Positions 8,124 through 15,607 of a stretch of DNA of 64,000 bases are shown piece after piece. Source of the stretch: Candidatus Parcubacteria bacterium (GTDB taxonomy: Bacteria > Patescibacteria > ABY1 > BM507 > UBA12075); the NCBI GenBank assembly GCA_002869165.1, contig PKTK01000001.1, positions 248,001 through 312,000 of the forward strand, given 5' to 3'. The position numbers and the translations under genes were made by a program. The number at the start of each line of letters is the position of its first letter. Positions within the stretch are counted from its first letter, which is position 1. The notes below the pieces were generated by a model, which did not search any database, had not been told where the DNA came from, and saw nothing but the letters and a program-made list of their open reading frames with translations.

Positions 8124-10034
8124 TTATCTGGTAAACTTGAATATATATATATCGCCATCACTCATAGCCTCCCAGGAGTCAGCTTCTAATTTAGCTTCTT
8201 CAAGTAGTTTAGGAAAGGCCCACCAAAATTTACTTAAACAAAAATAAGCAGTGTTTACTTGGGCTAAATCCATAGCTTCAAGCATTGTTTCGCGGCTAGG
8301 TTTTTCATTTACCATTTGAAGATAATATTTATAAAGTTTTGCTCCAGTTGGTATTGGATAGTAGAAAATTTCTTCACCGTTACTACTGGTATAGTAATTA
8401 TTGAAACCAAATTTTTTGAGTGCCGCAACGCTTGTTTGTTGATTTGCAAGCACAATATAATTTTCTTTTGAGTTATTTTCAATCCATTCAACTGTTTGTA
8501 AGTCAATATTACTCATTGAATAACCATGAGAGTTGTGATAATTATCAAAGCGGGGATAGTTGATATAAATAAAAATTACAAACAAAGTAGAAAAAAATAT
8601 ATAGAAAAATATTTGTTGAGTAATTTTAAGTTTAAAAATATTTTTGAATATTGTTGCAAAAAGTAAAAGCATTATAGGATAGGAGATAATAACAATATCT
8701 TTAATAATACGAAGAAGAAAATCGCCTCTTTCGTAATCAATCAAAAATGAAAAAGATAGTTTTGAACTTAACACAAGCGAGATAATTAAACCACCAATAA
8801 GAATTATTAAGAGTTTTGTATTTTGCACTTTTTTCTTTATGGTCCAGTAGATAGCAACTATCAAGGATAAAACAAAAAATAGACTTAAATTTTTTTCGAA
8901 TAAATAAATGGTGTTTAGAAATATATTTTCAGAATTTGGTATCCCAAAATTAAAAAAATCTAATAAATTCAAACCATTCTCATTCTGCCCTTGTGTTAAA
9001 GAGTTATTTTTTTTACTGGCAATTATAAAGGCTATTGGTATTAAGGTACTTGCAGAAATAAATAAAATCGAATTAATTGTTTTTTTATATTTGCCAAAGT
9101 GGCTTTTTTTAATTATTAAAAATATTGAAAAGAGTAAAGCAGGGATACCTGCAATTGCTTGACTAACTATAGCAGCCAATGAAAGAGAAATGTTTAGGAT
9201 ATATTGTGATTTATTTCTTGCAATTAGTCCAATCAATATACTTAGCAAGAGCAAGAGAAAAGCAAAGTTTTGAGGAGTAGTAAGGTAAAATATGCCCAGG
9301 GGCAGAGACATGAAAAAAGTAGTTGTTAATATTGACGATCTTGAACTAAAACCATTTACATAAAGAAAGCGATAACAGTATATTGGTATATAAATTGAGG
9401 CCAACAGAGGTACGAGCAATAAATGAATAAGGTGTAAAGGAATAAAAGAGACTTTGTTGAGAATAATCACCAGAGAATACTGCCCAAGATAATAAAGAGG
9501 TTTGGGGTTTACAAATCCCTTTTCGGAAATTAATTCCATAGTAGCTTCATGAATAAAAAAATCAAAGCCAAAACCAAGTTTGTATATTATAATAACAATT
9601 ATATTTATTACTAAGGATTGTATGCTTATCCAAAAAATAATGAATTTACATTTTAGGTATACTAAGCCAGATAGTATTAAAAAATTGATAAATAAGAGAA
9701 TGAATATTTTATTTGAAACCACTTCCCAGGGTGAAATCAAGGAGCTTGTAGTACTAGCTTCAAGAAGTTTATAAATAACTAAGAAGTTGTTCACTAAAAA
9801 AAGAAATATTAGCAATAGTTTTTTATGAGAGTAAGGAGAAGAGTCTATTTGACATCTTGTATTGGTTTCTTGGTATTTTTTCTGTATAATAAAGTATATA
9901 GATATACTTAAAAGTAAACTTATAAAGACACCCAAGAAATTTAGAGAATATAACTTATATATTATTGCACCTATAAATGAAAGTAGGGCCAAGAAAAGCA
10001 GAGTTTTGTCTAATATTTTTATTATTTTATTCAT
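8124..10034 (-). CDS. Polytopic membrane protein, possible GT-C-like glycosyltransferase
   Basis: This 636-residue protein has about a dozen hydrophobic segments filling residues 12 to 480, then a soluble C-terminal domain of about 140 residues (starting near TVEWIENNSKENYIVLANQQ). An acidic/His motif in an early periplasmic-type loop (GFDFFIHEATMELI) resembles the catalytic first loop of GT-C enzymes, which use lipid-linked sugars. No conserved family was recognised with certainty. It shares its strand with the CorA gene (57-bp gap) and diverges from the CDP-alcohol phosphatidyltransferase gene, only 41 bp apart. Confidence 0.6.
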   Translation of the reverse strand: MNKIIKILDKTLLFLALLSFIGAIIYKLYSLNFLGVFISLLLSISIYFIIQKKYQETNTRCQIDSSPYSHKKLLLIFLFLVNNFLVIYKLLEASTTSSLISPWEVVSNKIFILLFINFLILSGLVYLKCKFIIFWISIQSLVINIIVIIIYKLGFGFDFFIHEATMELISEKGFVNPKPLYYLGQYSLVIILNKVSFIPLHLIHLLLVPLLASIYIPIYCYRFLYVNGFSSRSSILTTTFFMSLPLGIFYLTTPQNFAFLLLLLSILIGLIARNKSQYILNISLSLAAIVSQAIAGIPALLFSIFLIIKKSHFGKYKKTINSILFISASTLIPIAFIIASKKNNSLTQGQNENGLNLLDFFNFGIPNSENIFLNTIYLFEKNLSLFFVLSLIVAIYWTIKKKVQNTKLLIILIGGLIISLVLSSKLSFSFLIDYERGDFLLRIIKDIVIISYPIMLLLFATIFKNIFKLKITQQIFFYIFFSTLFVIFIYINYPRFDNYHNSHGYSMSNIDLQTVEWIENNSKENYIVLANQQTSVAALKKFGFNNYYTSSNGEEIFYYPIPTGAKLYKYYLQMVNEKPSRETMLEAMDLAQVNTAYFCLSKFWWAFPKLLEEAKLEADSWEAMSDGDIYIFKFTR

Positions 10035-10075
10035 ATATTAATTATATAATTAATTTTCATATTTATCCATAGTGC

Positions 10076-10663
10076 ATGGAAACAAATGTTTATCAAAAAG
10101 CCGAGAAAATTTATCCTCATGATAAATTGTTAGCTTTGACTTTTTTAAAATTAATTCCTGGGTTCGTGAAACCTAATCATTTAACTATTTTTAGGTTTTT
10201 AGCAACTCCCTTTTTAGTTGTTTTGATATATTGTGGGTGTTACAAGTTGGGTTTTTGGTTTTTTATAATTGTTTCTTTTTCTGATGCCTTGGATGGGGCA
10301 ATGGCTAGAACAAGAGCACAAATCACTGAATGGGGGAAGGTGTATGACCCTCTAGCTGATAAAATATTGATAGCTAGTATGGTTTTTATGATTGCACTGC
10401 AGTTTATTGGATTTTGGGTAGCTATGCTTATAGTGGGACTCGAGATTATTATTATTATAGCTGCTTGGATCAGGAAGATTGAGGGAGGTGTAGTGCAGGC
10501 AAATTGGTTTGGTAAAATCAAAATGATACTACAGGTTTTAGGTGTGTCAGTGCTGATTTTGTCACATATATACGGATTTGTTTCAATGCTTACCTTGGCC
10601 TCAGGAGTTCTTTATTTGGCAATTATATTCGCAATTGTATCACTATTGACACATGGTGTTTAG
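10076..10663 (+). CDS. CDP-alcohol phosphatidyltransferase (PgsA-like)
   Basis: This membrane enzyme displaces CMP from a CDP-alcohol, as in phosphatidylglycerophosphate synthesis. The full family motif is present: DALDGAMAR...G...D...D, using Asp70, Asp73, Gly74, Arg78, Gly87, Asp91 and Asp95. Four or more membrane segments surround it. The 195 residues fit the family. In CPR bacteria, which often lack complete lipid synthesis, the actual acceptor is uncertain, so no gene name is given. The promoter for the next gene lies inside its 3' end. Confidence 0.9.
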   Translation: METNVYQKAEKIYPHDKLLALTFLKLIPGFVKPNHLTIFRFLATPFLVVLIYCGCYKLGFWFFIIVSFSDALDGAMARTRAQITEWGKVYDPLADKILIASMVFMIALQFIGFWVAMLIVGLEIIIIIAAWIRKIEGGVVQANWFGKIKMILQVLGVSVLILSHIYGFVSMLTLASGVLYLAIIFAIVSLLTHGV

Positions 10664-10676
10664 TGTTGTATATAAT
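10646..10676 (+). promoter_or_regulatory. Promoter of the receiver-domain gene
   Basis: TTGACA (10646-10651) is followed by TATATA at 17 bp or TATAAT at 19 bp (10671-10676). It overlaps the end of the preceding gene and lies about 50 bp before the 10728 start. Confidence 0.6.
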
Positions 10677-10727
10677 ATTATTGAGAATAAAAGTTCTTTA
10701 TAAAATATAATAAGGGAGGAAGGAGAA

Positions 10728-11084
10728 ATGAGTAGAAGACAAATATTAATACTAGACAACGAAATACCTATATTAACAATGCTTGATAGATATTTAAACA
10801 GTAAGGTAAAAAAGGTGTTGCTTGCTAGTAATATTGAGGAAGCAAAGGAAGCTATATTGAATAATGAAATAAATATAGTATTATCAGATATTAATTTAGG
10901 AAATGGAAAAACAGGCTTTGATTTTTATAATTGGGTCTGTAGCAATGGATTATTTACAGGTATAAAATATATTTTTATGTCGGCAAACATGTCAGGTGAA
11001 AGAATAAAAAAAATTAAAAATTTGCAATGTTTATATATTGAAAAACCTTTTAATCTAAAAAAGTTAGACGAAATTATTGAATGA
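10728..11084 (+). CDS. Stand-alone response-regulator receiver domain
   Basis: This 118-residue CheY-like protein has no output domain. The acidic pocket is Asp10/Glu12 (LILDNE), the phosphoacceptor is Asp54 (VLSDINLG), the Ser switch is in FMSAN, and the conserved Lys is in YIEKPF. It would receive phosphate from a histidine kinase and act by protein contact. No kinase is visible in the window. It has its own promoter, a strong GGGAGGAAGGAG site and a terminator, so it is monocistronic. Confidence 0.9.
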   Translation: MSRRQILILDNEIPILTMLDRYLNSKVKKVLLASNIEEAKEAILNNEINIVLSDINLGNGKTGFDFYNWVCSNGLFTGIKYIFMSANMSGERIKKIKNLQCLYIEKPFNLKKLDEIIE

Positions 11085-11090
11085 AAACTC

Positions 11091-11122
11091 AAACCGCATG
11101 GTATTAGATCGTGCGGTTTTTT
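11091..11122 (+). terminator. Intrinsic terminator after the receiver gene
   Basis: The stem AAACCGCATG / CGTGCGGTTT (one G-U) leads into a T6 run, starting 6 bp after the stop codon. Confidence 0.85.
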
Positions 11123-11171
11123 ATTGCAAAAAAGTAGCTTTTTTGCTAATATAAAGTTAAATAAATAGAGA

Positions 11172-13031
11172 ATGAAACTAAAAAAGAAGCTAAAAAAAGT
11201 ATTTTTAAATAACTGGCAAATAATGGTAGTAATATTTGTGTGTTCGGGGTTTTTTTTGGCAACAGCTAGTTTTAGCTATTATGTTCATGATTATTCAGAT
11301 AATCCTGCAAAGAAACCAGATTTTGTAAAATGGCTGTCACCTGATGAAACTGCTAATTATATATTTGCTAAATTATTTGCTCAAACAGGGAAATTGATTC
11401 TAGAAGAATCTTATAATGTCATAGCAGATGATATTATGAGGCCCAGAAGCTTTAGGTCTGATAATGGTGAGATTAAGCCAGTGTCGTTTTTAGGAATTAT
11501 TCTTATATACGGCAGTATTGCCAAAATTTTTTCATACAAGATAATACCTTATTTAACCCCGTTGCTTGCTTCTATTGGAATTTTTTATTTTTATTTATTT
11601 GTATCAAAAATTTTTGGTAAAAACATAGCATTTATTTCAGCCATACTTTTGAGCTTTTTCCCACCCTTAGTGTATTATACAGCTAGGAGTATGTTTCATA
11701 ATGTCTTGTTCACTATGCTTTCTCTCGTATCATTGTTTTATTTGTACTTAGTAGCTGAAAAACATAAACCAATTAAGCGTATAAAAAATTTGTACAGCAA
11801 TAAGTTCTTTGAAAGTTATATTTATGCTGTATTGGCCGGTATATTTTTTGGTTTAGCAGCTATTACTAGAACCTCTGAGTTACTTTGGTTATTACCTATG
11901 GTGGTAGTTCTGTATATATTTAATGTAAAAAAAGTAGGTTTTATTAAACCGGTTATTTTTTTGATTTTTGTTTTTGTAGCAATGACACCTATGTTTTATT
12001 TCAACCATAAACTTTATGGAAGTTATTATTTTGGAGGTTATCCAGAGATGAATGAATCAATTTCTACTTTAGCCAAGTCTGGTTCTGAATTAATCAGTAT
12101 AGAAAGTGTTGGAAATTTTGAACGACTAAAAAGTATTCTAAAAACCATTAAAAATACTATTTTTCATTTTGGATATGACTATGAACAAAGCAAATTAATG
12201 TTTGGTAAATATTTTAAAGAAATGTTTAGTTATTTGTATTGGGGTGCAGTTATTGGCTTTGTTTTGTTCTTATTTGCTTATAAAAAAATTAAATATAAGC
12301 ATTTGGTTTATATTATTTTTTACAGTTTTATTAGTTTTATTTTAGTTTCGTATTACGGTTCATGGGAATTTTTTGATAATCCAGACAAAGCGGCAGTTAC
12401 CATAGGTAATTCCTATACTAGGTATTGGCTACCAGTTTATATGGGAGCTATTCCGTTTCTTGCAGTGTTGATTGTTAAATTTTCTAATATTATTAATTTA
12501 ATTTTAAAAGTGCGAGTTATTGAGGAAGATGAAGACGGGGATAATGATCAAGAACAAGTTAGCCTTTTTTCAGAATCAAGAAAAACAGTTTATTCTAAAA
12601 ATGCCTTACGTTTTATAATAGTGTCTGTTTTTGCAGTCTATTTTGCTCATTTTGTTTTGTATGGCTCAGAAGAAGGACTTATTGTTACTGCCAAGAACGC
12701 TAAAGCAATGGAGTCTGAATGGTCAAAAGTGCTAGAATTAACCGAAGAAAACAGTGTTATAGTGACCAGGTATCACGACAAGCTGTTTTTTCCGGAAAGG
12801 AAAGTGGTGGTTGGTTTGTTTAACGATATTGAAATGAATGACCGTTATGCTGTGCTGGCCAATGAACTGCCTATTTATTACTATAATTTTAGTTTTCGGG
12901 ATGTTGATCTTGAATATTTAAATGAGAGAAGGTTAGCTGAATCAGGTTTAGGAATAGAATTAGTTGCTGAAATAAACGATAAGTTTTCTTTGTATAGATT
13001 ATTTCTTGTAAATAATAATGAAGTTAATTAA
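11172..13031 (+). CDS. GT39/ArnT-like membrane glycosyltransferase
   Basis: This 619-residue GT-C protein would move a sugar from a polyprenyl-phosphate donor to a target on the outer side of the membrane. After the first membrane helix (about 15-35) it shows the catalytic acidic pair in WLSPDETANYIFAKLF, the hallmark of this fold. About ten further helices and a C-terminal soluble part follow. The end overlaps or abuts the GT4 gene, so the two form an operon, probably for glycan or glycoprotein assembly. The acidic insertion EEDEDGDNDQEQ near residue 455 is notable. Confidence 0.8.
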   Translation: MKLKKKLKKVFLNNWQIMVVIFVCSGFFLATASFSYYVHDYSDNPAKKPDFVKWLSPDETANYIFAKLFAQTGKLILEESYNVIADDIMRPRSFRSDNGEIKPVSFLGIILIYGSIAKIFSYKIIPYLTPLLASIGIFYFYLFVSKIFGKNIAFISAILLSFFPPLVYYTARSMFHNVLFTMLSLVSLFYLYLVAEKHKPIKRIKNLYSNKFFESYIYAVLAGIFFGLAAITRTSELLWLLPMVVVLYIFNVKKVGFIKPVIFLIFVFVAMTPMFYFNHKLYGSYYFGGYPEMNESISTLAKSGSELISIESVGNFERLKSILKTIKNTIFHFGYDYEQSKLMFGKYFKEMFSYLYWGAVIGFVLFLFAYKKIKYKHLVYIIFYSFISFILVSYYGSWEFFDNPDKAAVTIGNSYTRYWLPVYMGAIPFLAVLIVKFSNIINLILKVRVIEEDEDGDNDQEQVSLFSESRKTVYSKNALRFIIVSVFAVYFAHFVLYGSEEGLIVTAKNAKAMESEWSKVLELTEENSVIVTRYHDKLFFPERKVVVGLFNDIEMNDRYAVLANELPIYYYNFSFRDVDLEYLNERRLAESGLGIELVAEINDKFSLYRLFLVNNNEVN

Positions 13032-13032
13032 T

Positions 13033-14169
13033 ATGAAAAAATATAGAAAAATAATTGGAGTTGACGCACGTTTGTATGGACCTTTAGGAAAGGGATTGGG
13101 ACGTTATATTGAGGAAATTGTAGATGGTGTTACTAGTGTTGATCAAGATCATGATTTTGTTATTTTTTTGTCAGCAGGAAATTTCAGTGATTTTAAAGAA
13201 AAGAAAAATATAAAAAAAGTTTTAGTAAAATCTCGCTGGTACAGCTTAAGAGAGCAGATTGATATGCCGTTTTTGATATGGAAAAATAAAATTGACTTAA
13301 TGCATATACCACATTTTAATGTACCGATATTTATGCCGACTAAGTTTATTGTTACAATCCATGATCTTATTTTAACCAAATTTCCTAGTCAACGAGCTAG
13401 TACTTTATCTCCAATTATCTATAAATTAAAATATACATTTTATAAAATTGTAATTAGTAGAGCTGTTAAAAAAGCAGAACATATAATTGCAGTATCAAAT
13501 TTTACAAAAAAAGATATAGTAAATAACTTTAAAATATCTAGTGAAAAAGTTAAAACTATTTATGAAGGAGTGAGCAAGAAATTTGTACAGCAAAATGACT
13601 TAGACGAAGAAGTGGTTTTGAAAAAATATAATATCAAGACACCCTTTTTGCTTTATGTGGGAAATGCTTACCCTCATAAAAATTTAAATAATCTTATCAG
13701 AGAATTTTTAGAATATAAAAAAGAAAATCCTGAGTATAATTTAGTTTTAGTTGGAGGAGAGGATTATTTTTACAAAAGAATTATAAATGATATTAAAGAA
13801 AACAATATCAGAGGAGTGATTTTTCCAGGATTTGTGCCTGATAATGAATTGGTTGTTCTTTATAGAAAGGCTGAAATTTATGTTTTTCCTTCTCTTTATG
13901 AAGGATTTGGGCTACCACCGCTTGAAGCAATGAGTCAAAAATGTTTGGTTTTAAGTTCAAACAAGTCTTGTTTACCAGAAATATTAGGGGAATCTGCTGT
14001 TTATTTTGATCCTAATGAGAAGCATTGGTTAAAAGATTCAATGAAAATAATAAAGAAAAATTCTTTTGATAAAGAAAAAATAATCGAAAATAGCAAAGAA
14101 CAAGTAAAAAAGTATTCTTGGGAAAGAGCAGTTAAGGAAACTTTAGAGTTGTATAATAGATTTATTTAA
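13033..14169 (+). CDS. Family 4 glycosyltransferase (GT-B)
   Basis: This cytoplasmic GT-B enzyme shows KIIGVDARLYGPLGKGLGRY at the N-terminus, the mid-protein IHDL, and the GT4 nucleotide-sugar site PSLYEGFGLPPLEAM with the E-x7-E motif. Two starts are possible: ATG 13018, which overlaps the previous gene by 14 bp, or ATG 13033, one base after its stop. I chose 13033 because TAA-nATG junctions are common here and it leads directly into the domain. It probably builds the glycan precursor used by the preceding GT39-like protein. Confidence 0.88.
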   Translation: MKKYRKIIGVDARLYGPLGKGLGRYIEEIVDGVTSVDQDHDFVIFLSAGNFSDFKEKKNIKKVLVKSRWYSLREQIDMPFLIWKNKIDLMHIPHFNVPIFMPTKFIVTIHDLILTKFPSQRASTLSPIIYKLKYTFYKIVISRAVKKAEHIIAVSNFTKKDIVNNFKISSEKVKTIYEGVSKKFVQQNDLDEEVVLKKYNIKTPFLLYVGNAYPHKNLNNLIREFLEYKKENPEYNLVLVGGEDYFYKRIINDIKENNIRGVIFPGFVPDNELVVLYRKAEIYVFPSLYEGFGLPPLEAMSQKCLVLSSNKSCLPEILGESAVYFDPNEKHWLKDSMKIIKKNSFDKEKIIENSKEQVKKYSWERAVKETLELYNRFI

Positions 14170-14204
14170 TATAAGCTAAAAATAAAAAAATAGTTATAAA
14201 TAGA

Positions 14205-14233
14205 TTGACTTTTTTATAAATATATGGTATAAA
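14205..14233 (+). promoter_or_regulatory. Promoter of the MYG1-like gene
   Basis: TTGACT (14205-14210), 17 bp, TATAAA (14228-14233) with an extended TGG before the -10 box. Confidence 0.7.
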
Positions 14234-14263
14234 TGTATGTTATTTAAACATACATTTTTTTGT
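14231..14263 (+). terminator. Hairpin with T-run overlapping the promoter region
   Basis: AAATGTATGT (14231-14240) pairs with ACATACATTT (14248-14257) and a T7 tract follows. It may end the glycosyltransferase operon. It overlaps the predicted start of the next transcript, so it could also influence that promoter. Confidence 0.55.
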
Positions 14264-14301
14264 TCATTTTATTAAAAACCATATATTTAGGAGGATTTAT
14301 C

Positions 14302-15489
14302 ATGACCTGGACAGGAGAGTATTTTGAAATTTGTATAGAGTTGGAAAAAGTTAGAGAGAGGAGTTTGACAATTGGTACTCATAGATTGCCACATGCCAAT
14401 GAAATTGGTGCCTGTTTTCTTTTGCAAAACTATGCTACTAATAAGCGTTTAGTTGAAGAATGCGTTGAAGGACAGCTTATGCTTGGTATTGGTGGAGGTA
14501 AGTTTGATCATCATAGCTTAAACAATGAGACCACTTGTTATGATCTGATAGCCGAAGCTTTTGGCTGTAAATACAAGAAACTCGAGCATATTCGTGTCTT
14601 TATCGCCGATAATAACAACAATGGCGCCAAGGGCATGATAAACATCGCTTCATTGTATAAGGCCATGAATACAATGTGGTCAAACGACGAATCGGTTTCT
14701 GAAAATATTGCCTGGTTTTTGCGGGCCTTAAACCTTAAGTCAACTGATACCGGAAAACATGCCAATGATTTCAGTCAAGAAAGAATTATTGAGCTTTCTA
14801 AGTCGTGTAGTGATTTTGATTACTTCATGTCCAATGAGAAATGGATTGAGAGAGCTGTTAATACTGAGAAGGCTTGGCAAGGTGAGTTTTTTGATCAAGC
14901 CTGTCGTGAACTTGAGAATCTTGATTCTCAGGGACTTGTAAGAGAGGCTCATGGCCTTTTCTTTATAAAGAATGGAAAAGGAAAGTCAAAAGCAATCAAG
15001 CCTAAAATTTGTGGTGTGATGTCGAGTCATGTTCGTATGGCAACGGCACTACGTGTCAAGAAGCAAGCGGATGTTTTTCTCGTTTATAATCCGACTACTA
15101 AATATTATCTTATCGGTGTAAACAAAAACACATTCAGGCATTACCGTGATGCTTTGCTTGAAGTATTTAAAATTTTACAAGTCAATGAAAAAAGAGTCGG
15201 TTCAGATCCAGATAGATGGTACTATTTTAAACCAGCTATCAATATTTATAATGGCTCATTGACTCATCCGCATATTAAGCCAAGCGCTTTGAAGTTCGGT
15301 GAAGTTTTTGCAGCTGTTTGTGTCGGTATGAAACAAGATGCCCTCCCAAAATCATGTGACGGGAAAAACTGTTATTCCTGTTTTCTCTCATCTGCTTGCC
15401 TTTATAGGTGTAAGAGAAGGGTAGACATACAAAAAACTCGTGAAAAAAGCGAAAGAAAAAACATACCGCAGATTGTTTTGGCTGTATGA
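14302..15489 (+). CDS. MYG1-like / DHH-like metal-dependent hydrolase with C-terminal Cys cluster
   Basis: This is a 395-residue protein. Two segments recall the MYG1 (UPF0160) family, a DHH-related 3'-5' exonuclease: GTHRLPHANEIGACFLL (25-41), like the usual GTHxGxFHADEALA, and GIGGGKFDHHS (62-72), like DxGGxxxxxRFDHHQ. Both would hold metal. The extreme C-terminus (CDGKNCYSCFLSSACLYRC) has five Cys and may bind zinc, which is not typical of MYG1. The ATG at 14302 is chosen over 14260 because of the AGGAGG site 8 bp upstream. It is monocistronic. Family assignment is by motif only. Confidence 0.55.
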   Translation: MTWTGEYFEICIELEKVRERSLTIGTHRLPHANEIGACFLLQNYATNKRLVEECVEGQLMLGIGGGKFDHHSLNNETTCYDLIAEAFGCKYKKLEHIRVFIADNNNNGAKGMINIASLYKAMNTMWSNDESVSENIAWFLRALNLKSTDTGKHANDFSQERIIELSKSCSDFDYFMSNEKWIERAVNTEKAWQGEFFDQACRELENLDSQGLVREAHGLFFIKNGKGKSKAIKPKICGVMSSHVRMATALRVKKQADVFLVYNPTTKYYLIGVNKNTFRHYRDALLEVFKILQVNEKRVGSDPDRWYYFKPAINIYNGSLTHPHIKPSALKFGEVFAAVCVGMKQDALPKSCDGKNCYSCFLSSACLYRCKRRVDIQKTREKSERKNIPQIVLAV

Positions 15490-15494
15490 TTCAT

Positions 15495-15530
15495 AGCCTC
15501 GTATTTCTTTTTTGAAATATGAGGCTTTTT
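15495..15530 (+). terminator. Intrinsic terminator after the MYG1-like gene
   Basis: A 13-bp stem AGCCTCGTATTTC / GAAATATGAGGCT (one G-U) is followed by T5, 6 bp after the stop. Confidence 0.85.
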
Positions 15531-15533
15531 CTT

Positions 15534-15562
15534 TTGAAAAAATATCTTTAATCTGTTATAAT
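15534..15562 (+). promoter_or_regulatory. Promoter of the DUF4012/VirD4-like operon
   Basis: TTGAAA (15534-15539), 17 bp, TATAAT (15557-15562) preceded by TGT (extended -10). It starts directly after the previous terminator. Confidence 0.75.
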
Positions 15563-15607
15563 AATAGCAATTAACTTATCCACATTTTCCATAAAGCAAC
15601 ACCCTAA

